NCBI GenBank assembly: GCA_046294265.1
Contig: JBKBKC010000009.1
Location: forward strand, 62,001-126,000
Reading direction: 5' to 3'
DNA from: JBKBKC01 sp046294265
GTDB taxonomy: Bacteria; Pseudomonadota; Alphaproteobacteria; Rhodobacterales; Rhodobacteraceae
Length of the DNA: 64,000 nt
The notes under the pieces were generated by a model. The model searched no databases. It was not told the DNA's origin and worked only from the letters and a program-made list of their open reading frames with translations. The position numbers and the translations under genes are program-made. Below are positions 1 through 9,134 of the stretch, in pieces (position 1 is the stretch's first letter; each line of letters starts with the position of its first letter).

Positions 1-393
1 CCCCGCCTGCGCACCGTCATCGCGCGCACCCTGCGGGGCGAGGTCGTGCCCCGCGACGCCCTGCGCGACCGCGACCGCATCAAGAAGCGCGAGCGTGAGT
101 TCCGCTTTCCCACGCACATCATCTTCGACAACGACGGCTCCGAGATCTATACGATCATCGAGGTCGATACCCGTGACCGCCCCGGCCTCCTTTACGACCT
201 CACGCGCACCCTTGCGGCCTCCAACATCTACATCGCCTCCGCGGTCATCGCGACCTACGGCGCGCAGGTGGTCGATACCTTCTACGTCAAGGACATGTTC
301 GGCCTGAAACTCCACTCCAAACCGAAGCAGGAGGCGTTGGAGCGCAAGCTGCGCCAGGCCATCGCCGAGGGCGCGGAGCGCGCGCGGGAATGA
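1..393 (+). CDS. glnD: [protein-PII] uridylyltransferase GlnD, C-terminal fragment
   Basis: The frame is open from the first base, so the gene begins outside the window. The visible 130 residues are the C-terminal ACT region: a beta-alpha-beta pattern containing IIEVDTRDRPGLLYDLTRTL followed by IYIASAVIATYGAQVVDTFY, which is the typical second ACT domain of GlnD. GlnD uridylylates and deuridylylates PII proteins in response to glutamine, which is sensed through the ACT domains. The stop overlaps the murJ start as ATGA, so the two genes are translationally coupled; glnD-murJ order is common in alphaproteobacteria. Confidence 0.9.
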   Translation, partial: PRLRTVIARTLRGEVVPRDALRDRDRIKKREREFRFPTHIIFDNDGSEIYTIIEVDTRDRPGLLYDLTRTLAASNIYIASAVIATYGAQVVDTFYVKDMFGLKLHSKPKQEALERKLRQAIAEGAERARE

Positions 394-1934
394 AGCCGAT
401 CCGGCTGATCCGGTCCGTCGTCACCGTGGGCGGCTGGACCCTTCTGTCGCGCGGCGCGGGGTTCGTGCGCGACGTGATGATGGCGGCCTATCTGGGGGCG
501 GGACCGGTGGCCGAGGCATTTCTGATCGCCTTTTCCCTGCCCAACATGTTCCGCCGGTTCTTTGCCGAAGGCGCGTTCAACCAGGCCTTCGTGCCGCTGT
601 TCGCGAAAAAGCTGGAAGGGGGCGAGGATGCGCGCGGCTTTGCCCGCGATGCGTTCAACGGGCTGGCCACGGTGCTGATCCTCGTCTCGGTCCTGGGCAC
701 GCTGGCGATGCCCTGGCTCGTCCTCGCCATGGCCTCGGGCTTTCAGGGCGACGCGCGGTTCGACCTCGCCGTGGGGTTCGGGCGCATCACCTTTGTCTAC
801 ATCCTCTTCATCTCGCTGGTGGCGCTGCTGTCGGGGGTGCTGAACGCCCATGGCCGGTTCACCGAGGCGTCCTTTGTGCCCGTCCTGATGAACCTCATGT
901 TCATCGCCGCCATGCTGATCGCCGACCGCGCGGGATGGGACATGGGCCTGACGCTGGCCTGGACCGTGCCCCTGACGGGCATCGCGCAACTGGCCTTTAC
1001 CTGGTGGTCGGCCACCCGGATCGGCTTCACCTTCGCCCCCGGCTGGCCGCGCTGGTCGCCCGACCTCAGGCGCCTGCTGATCATCGCGGGCCCCGCCGTG
1101 CTGGCGGGCGGGGTGGTGCAGATCAACCTCCTGGTCGGCCGCCAGGTTGCCAGCTTCACCGAAGGCGCCGTCGCCTGGCTGTCTTACGCCGACAGGCTCT
1201 ATCAGCTTCCCCTCGGCGTGGTGGGCATCGCCATCGGCACCGTCCTTCTGCCCGACCTCGCCCGTCGCCTGCGCGCGGGCGATGCGCAAGGCGGGCGCGA
1301 CAGCTTCAACCGCGGCACCGAATTCGCCCTCGCCCTCACCATCCCCGCCGCCGTGGCGCTGGTGGTGATCGCGATGCCGCTGTGTTCGGTGCTGTTCGAG
1401 CGCGGCGCCTTCGGCCCCGACGACACCGCCGCCACGGCGCTTGCGCTGGCGGCCTATGGCGCGGGCCTGCCCGCCTTCGTGCTGCACAAGGTCCTGCAAC
1501 CCCTCTATTACGCGCGCGAGGATACGCGCCGCCCCTTCCGCTATGCCCTGATCTCGATGGTGGTGAACGCAGCCTTCGCCGTGGGGATGATGCCCCTGAT
1601 CGGTTTCATGGCGGCGGCCCTTGCCACCACGGTCGCCGGCTGGGTCATGGTCTGGCAGCTCTGGCGCGGTGCGCGCGGGATGGGGCCCGAGGCCGCCTTT
1701 GACGACCGGATGCGCCGCCGCCTGCCCCGCATCATCGCTGCCTCGCTTCTGATGGGCGCGGTCCTCTGGGGCGCTGCCCTGCTGCTGGGCCCTGCCCTCG
1801 GCACGCCGGGGTGGCGCTATGCGGCCCTCGCAGCACTGATCGCGGCGGGGATTGTTGCCTATGGCGCGGCGGGCACGGCCCTCGGGGCCTTCCGCCCCGC
1901 CGACTTGCGCAGCGCCCTGCGCCGCCCGCGCTGA
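390..1934 (+). CDS. murJ: Lipid II flippase MurJ (MviN)
   Basis: A 514-residue polytopic membrane protein of normal length for MurJ, which flips the peptidoglycan precursor lipid II across the inner membrane. The N-terminus (SVVTVGGWTLLSRGAGFVRD) and the segment SLPNMFRRFFAEGAFNQAFV are characteristic MurJ signatures. About 14 hydrophobic segments can be counted. Translation starts inside the glnD stop (ATGA), so expression is coupled to glnD. No SD of its own is needed for this reading. Confidence 0.95.
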   Translation: MKPIRLIRSVVTVGGWTLLSRGAGFVRDVMMAAYLGAGPVAEAFLIAFSLPNMFRRFFAEGAFNQAFVPLFAKKLEGGEDARGFARDAFNGLATVLILVSVLGTLAMPWLVLAMASGFQGDARFDLAVGFGRITFVYILFISLVALLSGVLNAHGRFTEASFVPVLMNLMFIAAMLIADRAGWDMGLTLAWTVPLTGIAQLAFTWWSATRIGFTFAPGWPRWSPDLRRLLIIAGPAVLAGGVVQINLLVGRQVASFTEGAVAWLSYADRLYQLPLGVVGIAIGTVLLPDLARRLRAGDAQGGRDSFNRGTEFALALTIPAAVALVVIAMPLCSVLFERGAFGPDDTAATALALAAYGAGLPAFVLHKVLQPLYYAREDTRRPFRYALISMVVNAAFAVGMMPLIGFMAAALATTVAGWVMVWQLWRGARGMGPEAAFDDRMRRRLPRIIAASLLMGAVLWGAALLLGPALGTPGWRYAALAALIAAGIVAYGAAGTALGAFRPADLRSALRRPR

Positions 1935-1998
1935 CCCCCTATGCGACCTCTTGCCGCGCTGTTATCCTGACCGGGCACATCAGCCCCCGAGACCCGCC

Positions 1999-3147
1999 AT
2001 GCCCGTCACGCTTCTCGTCGGCACCACCAAGGGCGCGTTCCTCCTTGACGCCACGCCCGACCGCAAAACATGGTCGCTCACCGGCCCCCATTGCGACGGC
2101 TGGCCCATCAATCACGCCGTCGGCGACCCGGACACCGGCACGATCTGGACGGGCGGCGGGGGCGACTGGCACGGCGCGGGCGTCTGGCGGTCGGACGACC
2201 ACGGCGAGACCTGGGCCTTGACCAAACTCACCCGCGGCCAGATGGACGACTGTGCCGAGAACGACACCGATTTCGCCGCGATGATTGGCTGGCAGGGGGC
2301 AAACGCCCCCCATGGCACCGATTTCAAGCAGATATGGTCGCTGCACCATGCCCACGGCACACTGCACGCGGGCACCAAGCCAGCCAGCCTGATCGCAAGC
2401 CAAGACGGCGGGCGCACATGGGACAAGGTGCCGGCCCTCACCGAACACCCCTCGGCGGAAGGCTGGCATGGCGGCGCGGCGGGCCTCGTGCTGCACAGCA
2501 TCGTCTCCGATCCCGGCAATCCCGCCAAACTCTGGGTCGGCATTTCGGCGGCGGGCGTCTTTGCCACCGAGGATGGCGGCGCCACATGGGACCGCCGCAA
2601 CCGGCTGTCGAACGCCCCGGCCTGCCAGCACGACCACCCGGCGGCCCCGCGCGACGGCGAAACCGGCCACTGCGTCCACAACATGATGCGGGCGCCTGGT
2701 GACGGAGATCTGCTTTACCAACAGAACCACCACGGCGTCTATCGCAGCCGCGATGGGGGCCGACACTGGGACGACATCACCGAAGGCCTGCCCTCCACCT
2801 TCGGCTTTCCCATCCGCGTGCATCCGCGCGACCCCGAAACCCTCTGGACCCTGCCCCTGAACGGCGACACCGCAGGCCGCTATCCCCCCGATGCGGCGGC
2901 GGCGGTCTGGCGGTCGCGCGATGGCGGGCAAAGCTGGCAGGCCTGCCGCGCGGGCCTGCCGCAGCAGGGCTGCTTCTTCACCGTCCTGCGGCAGGCCATG
3001 GCCGGAGATGGCGCCGACCCCGCAGGCGTCTATTTCGGCACCAACTCCGGCTCGATCTTCGCCAGTCTGGATGAGGGCGAGACCTGGGACGAGATCGCCC
3101 GCCACCTGCCCACCGTGCTGTGTGTCGAGGTGCTGCACCGCGCCTGA
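1999..3147 (+). CDS. Asp-box (BNR) beta-propeller protein, sialidase/VPS10-like fold
   Basis: 382 residues, no signal peptide, probably cytoplasmic. Six Asp-box motifs recur (SDDHGETW, SQDGGRTW, TEDGGATW, SRDGGRHW, SRDGGQSW, SLDEGETW), which indicates a six-bladed propeller of the BNR/sialidase-like superfamily. No sialidase catalytic arginine triad can be assigned by eye, so an enzymatic role is not claimed; proteins of this kind are usually annotated as WD40/YVTN/BNR-repeat or exo-alpha-sialidase. The start chosen is the ATG giving MPVTLLVGTTKGAF, the usual N-terminus of this family; the open frame extends upstream but without similarity. Confidence 0.8.
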   Translation: MPVTLLVGTTKGAFLLDATPDRKTWSLTGPHCDGWPINHAVGDPDTGTIWTGGGGDWHGAGVWRSDDHGETWALTKLTRGQMDDCAENDTDFAAMIGWQGANAPHGTDFKQIWSLHHAHGTLHAGTKPASLIASQDGGRTWDKVPALTEHPSAEGWHGGAAGLVLHSIVSDPGNPAKLWVGISAAGVFATEDGGATWDRRNRLSNAPACQHDHPAAPRDGETGHCVHNMMRAPGDGDLLYQQNHHGVYRSRDGGRHWDDITEGLPSTFGFPIRVHPRDPETLWTLPLNGDTAGRYPPDAAAAVWRSRDGGQSWQACRAGLPQQGCFFTVLRQAMAGDGADPAGVYFGTNSGSIFASLDEGETWDEIARHLPTVLCVEVLHRA

Positions 3148-3173
3148 TCCCGCGCGACATCGCACATGGAGCG

Positions 3174-3222
3174 CCTCCCTCCCCCCCCCCGGGGGGGGTG
3201 GTTGGGGGGGGGGGGGGCCCCG
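3174..3222. repeat. Extreme C/G homopolymer tract at gene end
   Basis: A run of C followed by G tracts (about ten C, eight G, then about fourteen G broken only by TGGTT) fills the space between the convergent beta-propeller and rhomboid-like genes. The two tracts can pair into a long GC stem, so a terminator role is plausible. It resembles a degenerate form of the GC-rich gene-end hairpins elsewhere in the window. Homopolymer length here may be unreliable in the assembly. Confidence 0.5.
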
Positions 3223-3224
3223 GA

Positions 3225-3908
3225 TCAGCGGTTGCGCATCATCTCCACCACCCGCCCCCAGCCCCCGGGACTGACCACAAAGGAAAGGGCGAACCCGGCC
3301 CCGAACCCCGCCAGATCCGCCACCCATTCCGGCCCGCCCCCGAACAACAGGCCGAACACCAGCTGGATCGCCAGCAGGAACCCGATCAGCGTGAAGGCCC
3401 GCGCACGGTTCGCCCCGCGCTGGCCCAGATTGGTCCACAGGATGAAGGTGAAGGCCCCGATCAGCCCGTAAACGGGCGGGTATCCTCCAAAGAGCGGGGC
3501 CTCGATCCAGGGAGCGGCCGTGTAGACCAGCGCCCCCGTGACCGTGGCCCCGATCACCACCGCCACAACCGCCCACCAGCGGAACACCTCGCCCACGAAC
3601 TTCCCCAAGGCGAGCAGGAACACGATCACGAACAGCGCATGGGTAAACCCGCCATGCACCAGCGGATAGGTCAGGAACCGCAGCACGCCATGCAGGGGCC
3701 AGACATCGTTCTCCCACATCCAGCGCGCAAGCTCGGGCGAGAAGGCGAACCGCTGCACCGCATCCAGCCGCCAGCCCACACCGGTCGCGCCCCCCGCCAG
3801 CCCCGCCGTGCCAAGGCTTACCACCACCTCCATCGCCAGCACCGGCAGCACCAAAAGCCAGACCACCGGCGGCAGCGGGTTCAGGGGCGGGGCATTGCGG
3901 TCGTCCAT
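3225..3908 (-). CDS. Rhomboid-fold membrane protein lacking catalytic Ser/His (pseudo-rhomboid)
   Basis: 227 residues with six to seven membrane segments and the rhomboid landmarks YPLVHGGFTHALF (about 81-93), GGYPPVYGLIGAF (141-153) and WVADLAGFGAGF (195-206). In active rhomboids the second motif is GxSG and the third HxxxG-like; here Tyr147 and Asp198 occupy the serine and histidine positions, so proteolysis is unlikely. Family relatives in Rhodobacteraceae are usually labelled rhomboid protease. The start at 3908 is preferred over the ATG at 3914 because GGAGG lies 6 nt upstream of 3908 and directly abuts 3914. Divergent from trpS. Confidence 0.8.
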   Translation of the reverse strand: MDDRNAPPLNPLPPVVWLLVLPVLAMEVVVSLGTAGLAGGATGVGWRLDAVQRFAFSPELARWMWENDVWPLHGVLRFLTYPLVHGGFTHALFVIVFLLALGKFVGEVFRWWAVVAVVIGATVTGALVYTAAPWIEAPLFGGYPPVYGLIGAFTFILWTNLGQRGANRARAFTLIGFLLAIQLVFGLLFGGGPEWVADLAGFGAGFALSFVVSPGGWGRVVEMMRNR

Positions 3909-4002
3909 GTGCATCCTCCGGGAGCAGCATCGGCGCGCGGATTGACGCCCCTGCCGCCAAGCGTTACCCCCTCCCCGCAGCCTTTTCCAGATGGAGCCCG
4001 CC

Positions 4003-5046
4003 ATGGCCGAACCGGCCCCCGCCCCTGCGGCCTTTCCGACGCGCATCTTCTCGGGCATCCAGCCCTCGGGGGGCCTCACGCTGGGGAACTATCTCGGCGC
4101 GCTCAAGCGCTTCGTGGAAAAGCAGGACGAGGGGATCGAGACGATCTACTGCCTGGTGGACATGCATGCCATCACCGTCTGGCAGGACCCGGCCAAACTG
4201 CGCCACGCCACGCGCGAGGCGGCGGCGGGCTTCATCGCGGCGGGCATCGACCCCGCGCGCTCGGTCCTCTTCAACCAGAGCCAGGTCAGCGCCCATGCCG
4301 AACTGGGCTGGATCTTCAACTGTGTGGCGCGGCTGGGCTGGATGAACCGGATGATACAGTTCAAGGACAAGGCCGGCAAGAACGCCGAGGCCGCATCCTT
4401 GGGCCTCTACGCCTACCCAAGCCTGATGGCCGCCGACATCCTTGCCTATCGCGCAACCCATGTGCCCGTGGGCGAGGACCAGAAGCAGCATCTGGAACTG
4501 ACCCGCGACATCGCGGCCAAGTTCAACAACGACTACGGGGTGGAGTTCTTTCCGCTGACCGAGCCGGTGATCGAAGGGGCTGCGACCCGCGTGATGTCCC
4601 TGCGCGACGGCACCAAGAAGATGTCGAAATCCGACCCCTCGGACCAAAGCCGCATCAACCTGACCGATACCGCCGACGAGATCGCCAAGAAGATCCGCAA
4701 AGCCAAGACCGACCCCGAACCCCTGCCTGAGACGCTGGAGGGCCTCAAGGACCGGCCAGAGGCGCGCAACCTGGTGAACATCCACGCGGCCCTGGCCGGG
4801 ATCACCCCCGAGGCGGTGATCGCGCAATTTGCCGGTGCCCCCTTTGGCACCTTCAAGCCCGCGCTGGCCGATCTGGCGGTCGCGAAACTCGCGCCCATCA
4901 CCACCGAGATGGTGCGGCTGATGCAGGACCCGGCCGAGATCGACCGCATCCTGGGCGAAGGGGCCCGGCGGGCCGAGGCCATCGCGCGGCCGATCCTGGA
5001 TCAGGTCTATGACATCGTGGGCATGATCCGGTCGCGCAGCACCTGA
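4003..5046 (+). CDS. trpS: Tryptophanyl-tRNA synthetase
   Basis: 347-residue class I aminoacyl-tRNA synthetase that charges tRNA-Trp. The HIGH-equivalent is TLGNYLG (about 26-32) after GIQPSGG, and the KMSKS loop is present exactly as KKMSKSDPSD (about 205-214). Length matches bacterial TrpRS. ATG 4003 is chosen over ATG 3991 because GGAG lies 6 nt before 4003 while 3991 has no SD. Confidence 0.95.
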   Translation: MAEPAPAPAAFPTRIFSGIQPSGGLTLGNYLGALKRFVEKQDEGIETIYCLVDMHAITVWQDPAKLRHATREAAAGFIAAGIDPARSVLFNQSQVSAHAELGWIFNCVARLGWMNRMIQFKDKAGKNAEAASLGLYAYPSLMAADILAYRATHVPVGEDQKQHLELTRDIAAKFNNDYGVEFFPLTEPVIEGAATRVMSLRDGTKKMSKSDPSDQSRINLTDTADEIAKKIRKAKTDPEPLPETLEGLKDRPEARNLVNIHAALAGITPEAVIAQFAGAPFGTFKPALADLAVAKLAPITTEMVRLMQDPAEIDRILGEGARRAEAIARPILDQVYDIVGMIRSRST

Positions 5047-5058
5047 GGCTTGCGCTGC

Positions 5059-5116
5059 AAGGGGGGCGCTGCCCCCCGCCTGCGGCTCCCCCCGGGGTAT
5101 TTCGATCAAGAAGAAG
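5059..5116. terminator. GC hairpin plus conserved tail between convergent trpS and ABC permease
   Basis: GGGGGGC-GCT-GCCCCCC forms a perfect 7-bp stem (5061-5077). It is followed by cccccggggtattt and an aagaagaag tail. Similar hairpin/tail units are found at 23444-23461 and 36758-36774, always at gene ends, so a transcription-terminator role is likely although no U-run follows. Confidence 0.6.
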
Positions 5117-5123
5117 ACGCAGG

Positions 5124-7655
5124 TCAGTCCGCGCTGCGCAGCACCTGCGCGGGGCGGGCGGCCAGTGGGCGCCAGGCGAAGGCCAGGCCCGCGCCAAGTG
5201 TGGCCAGGACGCCGCCCAGCACGATGGCGATGGCCGAGACCGGCTCGAACGCATAGCTTGCCCGCATCACAAAGGTCAGCACGGCCCAGCCTGCCAGTGC
5301 CCCCGCCGCGATGGCCACGACGCCTGCCGCAGCGCCCGTCAGGGCCGCGCGCAGGGCGAAACTGCCAAGAATTTTGCCGCGCGTGGCCCCCAGCGTCTTC
5401 AGCACCGCCGCCTCATAGACCCGCGCGCGCTCGCCCGCCGCCGCCGCCCCGATCAGCACCACAAAGCCCGTGATCAGTGTGGCCCCCGCCGCCCAGGCGG
5501 TGGCATTGGCCAGCGTGGTCAGCGCCTCGGTCACGCGATCGATGGCGTCGCGCACGCGGACGGCGGTGATGTTGGGGTAGGCGTTGGCGAGGTCACGCAG
5601 GATCGCGGCCTCGGCCTGGGGTTCGGCATAGACGGTGGCGATATGGGTGTGCGGCGCACCGGCGATCGCGCCCGGATTCATCGTCATCACGAAGCCGATC
5701 CCGGCAGTGGAGAAATCCACCACGCGAAAGCTGGTGACGGTGGCGGTGATGTCGCGGCCCAGGATGTTGACGGTGACGGTATCGCCCAGCTTCAGCCCGA
5801 TCTCGGCCCCCTCTTCGGCGGCAAAGCTGACCTGCGGCGCGCCGGTCCAGCCTTCGGGCCACCACGCGCCCGCGGTGACGGAGGTATTGGCGGGCTGGGC
5901 GTCGGCATAGGTCACGCCGCGGTCGCCGCGGATCACCCAATGGTCGCCCGCCACCTCGCGCGCGTCGCGGCCGTTGATCTGCGTGATGATGCCGCGCAGC
6001 ATCGGCGCGCTTTCCACGTTCGACACGGCGGGATCGCCCTGCACGCGGGTCAGGAAGCCCGCGATCTGGTCGGGCTGGATATCGACGAAGAAATAGCTGG
6101 GCGCGCGGGCGGGCAGGTCGCGGTCGATGGCCGCGCGCAGGTTGGCGTCGATCTGGCCGACGGCCGCCAGCACCGATAGGCCGAGGCCCAGGGACAGGAT
6201 CACCGAGGCCGCCTCGTTCCGCGGCCCGCCGATGGCGGCAAGCGCCAGCCGCAACCCCGTGCGCCCCCGCGCCAGGCGGCTGCGCGCGGCGCGGCGCGCG
6301 GCCCATCGCAACCCGAGGGCCGCCAGCATCAGCACCCCCAGCGCCCCCAGGATGCCGCCCGCCGACCACAGCGCAAGCATCGCCACGCCCGACAGGATCG
6401 CCGCCCCGCCCACCAGCACCGCCACCAGCACCGCCAGCACCACCCAATAGACCGCGCGCGGGCTGCCCTGCCGCCCCTCGCCCCCGCGATACAGCGCCGC
6501 CGCCCGCACCCGTTCGCTGCGCGCCAGCGGCCAGAGCGTAAAGATCAGCGCGGTCAGCACACCGTAGAACGCGGCCTCGGCCAGCGGGGCCGGATAGGGC
6601 GCAAAGATCACCGGCAGCGGCAGCAGCGCCGTCAGCACCGGGGACAGCAGCAATGGCGCGCCTGCCCCAAGGATCAGCCCCAGTGCCACCCCGATCACCG
6701 TGAGCACGCCCACCTGCATGAGGTAGACCGCAAAGATGGTGCTGCCCGTCGCCCCCAACGTCTTGAGCGTGGCGATGGTGGCGATCTTGCCCTCCAGATA
6801 GGCGCGCACCGCCGCCGACACGCCCACGCCCCCCACGGCCAGACCCGCAAGGCCCACCAGCACCAGGAACGACCCGATCCGATCGACGAAAAGCTCGATG
6901 CCGGGGGCGGCGCTGCGGCTGTCGGTCCAGCGCATTCCGGTGGCGCGGAACTGCGCCTCGGCCTCGGCGCGCAGGCTGGCAAGGTCGGTGCCGGGGCGCA
7001 GGATCAGACGGTATTTGGTCTCATAGAGCGAGCCCGCGCCGGTCAGCCCGCTGTCGGCCAGATCGACGGTGCGCACCACCGTGCGCGGCCCCATGCCAAA
7101 GCCGCCCGCCGCCGAATCCGGCTCGGTCACAAGGATCGCGGACAGCCGGAATTCCTGCAGGCCCAGCCGGAAGGTATCGCCAGGGGCAAGGCCCATCCGG
7201 TCGGCCAGCACCCGGTCCATCAGCGCGCCCGGCGTGCCGTCCCGCCGCGCAAGCGCATCCGCCACGGGCACCGCAGGCTCCAGCATCGCATCACCGATGA
7301 GGGGCCAGAGGTCATCGACCGCCTTCACCTGCGTCAGCGCGCGTTCCTCGGCCCCCGCAGGCCCCGCCACGGCCATGGAGCGGAAATCGACCACCTCGGA
7401 AACGCGGGCGGAATTCGCGGCCATCCAGGCAAGTTCCGCCTCGCTGGCCCGGCGATAGGTGAATTCCATCTGCGCGTCGCCGCCCAACAGCACCGCGCCC
7501 TGCTCGCGCAATCCCGCCTCGATGGCCGCGCGCACCATGCCCACGGCGGCAATCGCCGCCACGCCAAGCGCAAGGCAGGCCAGGAACACTCTAAACCCCC
7601 GCACGCCGCCCCGCAATTCGCGCCGGGCGATGCGCCACGCGACCGGCAGGTTCAT
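5124..7655 (-). CDS. ABC exporter permease, FtsX/MacB type (YbbP-like)
   Basis: 843 residues with an N-terminal membrane anchor (about 20-40), a large periplasmic domain, three membrane segments near 255-360, a central pair of segments near 400-460, a second periplasmic domain, and three C-terminal segments around 710-820. This duplicated FtsX arrangement is that of YbbP. With the ATPase upstream (ATGA overlap at 7652-7655) and the GDSL esterase divergent from it, the locus matches the ybbA-ybbP/tesA arrangement known from other proteobacteria. The substrate is not established; lipid or lipoprotein-related export is usually suggested. Confidence 0.88.
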   Translation of the reverse strand: MNLPVAWRIARRELRGGVRGFRVFLACLALGVAAIAAVGMVRAAIEAGLREQGAVLLGGDAQMEFTYRRASEAELAWMAANSARVSEVVDFRSMAVAGPAGAEERALTQVKAVDDLWPLIGDAMLEPAVPVADALARRDGTPGALMDRVLADRMGLAPGDTFRLGLQEFRLSAILVTEPDSAAGGFGMGPRTVVRTVDLADSGLTGAGSLYETKYRLILRPGTDLASLRAEAEAQFRATGMRWTDSRSAAPGIELFVDRIGSFLVLVGLAGLAVGGVGVSAAVRAYLEGKIATIATLKTLGATGSTIFAVYLMQVGVLTVIGVALGLILGAGAPLLLSPVLTALLPLPVIFAPYPAPLAEAAFYGVLTALIFTLWPLARSERVRAAALYRGGEGRQGSPRAVYWVVLAVLVAVLVGGAAILSGVAMLALWSAGGILGALGVLMLAALGLRWAARRAARSRLARGRTGLRLALAAIGGPRNEAASVILSLGLGLSVLAAVGQIDANLRAAIDRDLPARAPSYFFVDIQPDQIAGFLTRVQGDPAVSNVESAPMLRGIITQINGRDAREVAGDHWVIRGDRGVTYADAQPANTSVTAGAWWPEGWTGAPQVSFAAEEGAEIGLKLGDTVTVNILGRDITATVTSFRVVDFSTAGIGFVMTMNPGAIAGAPHTHIATVYAEPQAEAAILRDLANAYPNITAVRVRDAIDRVTEALTTLANATAWAAGATLITGFVVLIGAAAAGERARVYEAAVLKTLGATRGKILGSFALRAALTGAAAGVVAIAAGALAGWAVLTFVMRASYAFEPVSAIAIVLGGVLATLGAGLAFAWRPLAARPAQVLRSAD

Positions 7656-8371
7656 TCGGCGGCCTCAGGTTGCACCACGTCAGACCGGGCGCGCCGATCC
7701 TCTCCCACCACCCGGCCATCCGCCAGCCGCACCACCCGGTCGCAGCGCGCCGCAAGGTCCGGCGCATGGGTCACCAGCACCAGCGTCGCGCCGTGCCTGT
7801 CGCGCAGACCAAACAGCAGGTCCATGATCGCCTGCCCGTTCACGCCGTCAAGATTGCCGGTCGGCTCGTCCGCCAGAAGGATCGCCGGGCGCGGGGCCGC
7901 CGCTCGGGCCAAGGCCACGCGCTGCTGCTCGCCCCCCGAAAGCTGGCTGGGGTAATGGTCCATCCGCGCGCCCAGTCCCACGGCGCGCAGTTCCGCCTCG
8001 GCCCGGTCGAACGCATCCTTCGCCCCGGCCAGTTCCAAAGGCACCGCCACGTTTTCCAGCGCGGTCATCGTGGGGATCAGGTGGAAAGACTGGAACACCA
8101 CCCCCATATTCGATCTGCGGAACCGTGCAAGGCCATCCTCGTCCATCGCCGTCAGGTCCTGGCCAAGCGCGATCACCGACCCACCCGTGGCGCGTTCCAG
8201 ACCGCCCATCAGCATCAGGAGCGATGACTTGCCCGATCCCGAAGGCCCCACCAGCCCCAGCGTCTCGCCCGCCTCAACCGCCAGCGTGATGCCGCGCAGG
8301 ATGTCCACGGGACCCGCGTTGCCCATCAGCGTCAGTTGCGCGCCAGTCAGCGAAAGAACGGGATGTGCCAT
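7652..8371 (-). CDS. ABC transporter ATP-binding protein (YbbA-like)
   Basis: 239-residue ATPase of the LolD/MacB class. Walker A GPSGSGKSS (about 42-50), ABC signature LSGGEQQRVALARA, Walker B AILLADEPTGNLDG and the H-loop THAPDLA are all intact. The ATG at 8371 gives MAHPVLSLTG; the longer reading frame into the divergent gene is not used. Its stop overlaps the permease ATG, so the two are one operon. Confidence 0.93.
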   Translation of the reverse strand: MAHPVLSLTGAQLTLMGNAGPVDILRGITLAVEAGETLGLVGPSGSGKSSLLMLMGGLERATGGSVIALGQDLTAMDEDGLARFRRSNMGVVFQSFHLIPTMTALENVAVPLELAGAKDAFDRAEAELRAVGLGARMDHYPSQLSGGEQQRVALARAAAPRPAILLADEPTGNLDGVNGQAIMDLLFGLRDRHGATLVLVTHAPDLAARCDRVVRLADGRVVGEDRRARSDVVQPEAAE

Positions 8372-8411
8372 GATACCTGCCTTTTTCCTTGCCTTTGGGG
8401 GATATGGGGCA

Positions 8412-9083
8412 ATGCGCGCCGTCCGCAACTGCACCGCGGCGTTCAGTTTCGCATTCGCGGCATTTTCGGCACCGCTGGCGGCAGAACCGCTGACCCTCGT
8501 GGCCCTGGGCGACAGCCTGACGCAAGGCTACGGCCTGCCGCAGGCCGAGGGGTTCGTGCCGCAGTTGCAGGCCTGGCTGACCGCGCAGGGGGCTGACGTG
8601 GTGGTGGTCAATGCGGGCGTGTCGGGGGATACCACGGCGGGGGGCAAGGCGCGGCTGGACTGGACGCTGACGCCGGATGTGGACGCGATGATCGTGGCGC
8701 TGGGGGGCAATGACCTGTTGCGCGCCATCGACCCCGCCAACAGCCGCGCGAACCTGACCGCGATCATGGAGGGCGCAAAGGCGCGCGGCCTGCCCGTGCT
8801 GCTGATCGGCATGTCCGCCCCCGGCAACTACGGCCCCGACTACAAGCGCGATTTCGACGCGATCTATCCCGACCTCGCGCGCGACTACGACGCCCTCCTG
8901 GCCGAAAGCTTCTTTGCCCCGCTGCTGGAGGAAGGCACCTATGCCGAAAGCCTGGCCAGCTACATGCAGCCTGACGGCATCCACCCCAATGCCGCCGGCG
9001 TCGCCCGGATCGTCGAGGGGTTGGGCCCGCAGGTGCTGGAACTGCTCGCGCGCGCGGCGGGCGGGGCCGGGGCCGGGGGCTGA
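8412..9083 (+). CDS. tesA: Arylesterase / lysophospholipase L1-like GDSL hydrolase (TesA-like)
   Basis: 223 residues with an N-terminal signal peptide (MRAVRNCTAAFSFAF... cleaved near AAEP) and SGNH-hydrolase blocks: ALGDSLTQGYGLP (nucleophile Ser), a block II Gly region, GGNDLLR (block III) and the PDGIHPN Asp-His pair (block V). It is therefore a periplasmic esterase/thioesterase. ATG 8412 is preferred because GGGG lies just upstream; ATG 8370 would overlap the divergent ABC start. Only about 40 bp separates the two divergent starts. Confidence 0.88.
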   Translation: MRAVRNCTAAFSFAFAAFSAPLAAEPLTLVALGDSLTQGYGLPQAEGFVPQLQAWLTAQGADVVVVNAGVSGDTTAGGKARLDWTLTPDVDAMIVALGGNDLLRAIDPANSRANLTAIMEGAKARGLPVLLIGMSAPGNYGPDYKRDFDAIYPDLARDYDALLAESFFAPLLEEGTYAESLASYMQPDGIHPNAAGVARIVEGLGPQVLELLARAAGGAGAGG

Positions 9084-9134
9084 CCCCTTGCCCGGCGCCC
9101 CGCCTTGGGTCCAGATGGCGGCGGGGGGCAAGGC

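Noticed and set aside
282..1499. Long open frame opposite murJ
   Set aside because: Ala/Gly/Arg/His-rich translation without domains. It is the antisense shadow expected in high-GC coding DNA, and murJ on the other strand is certain.
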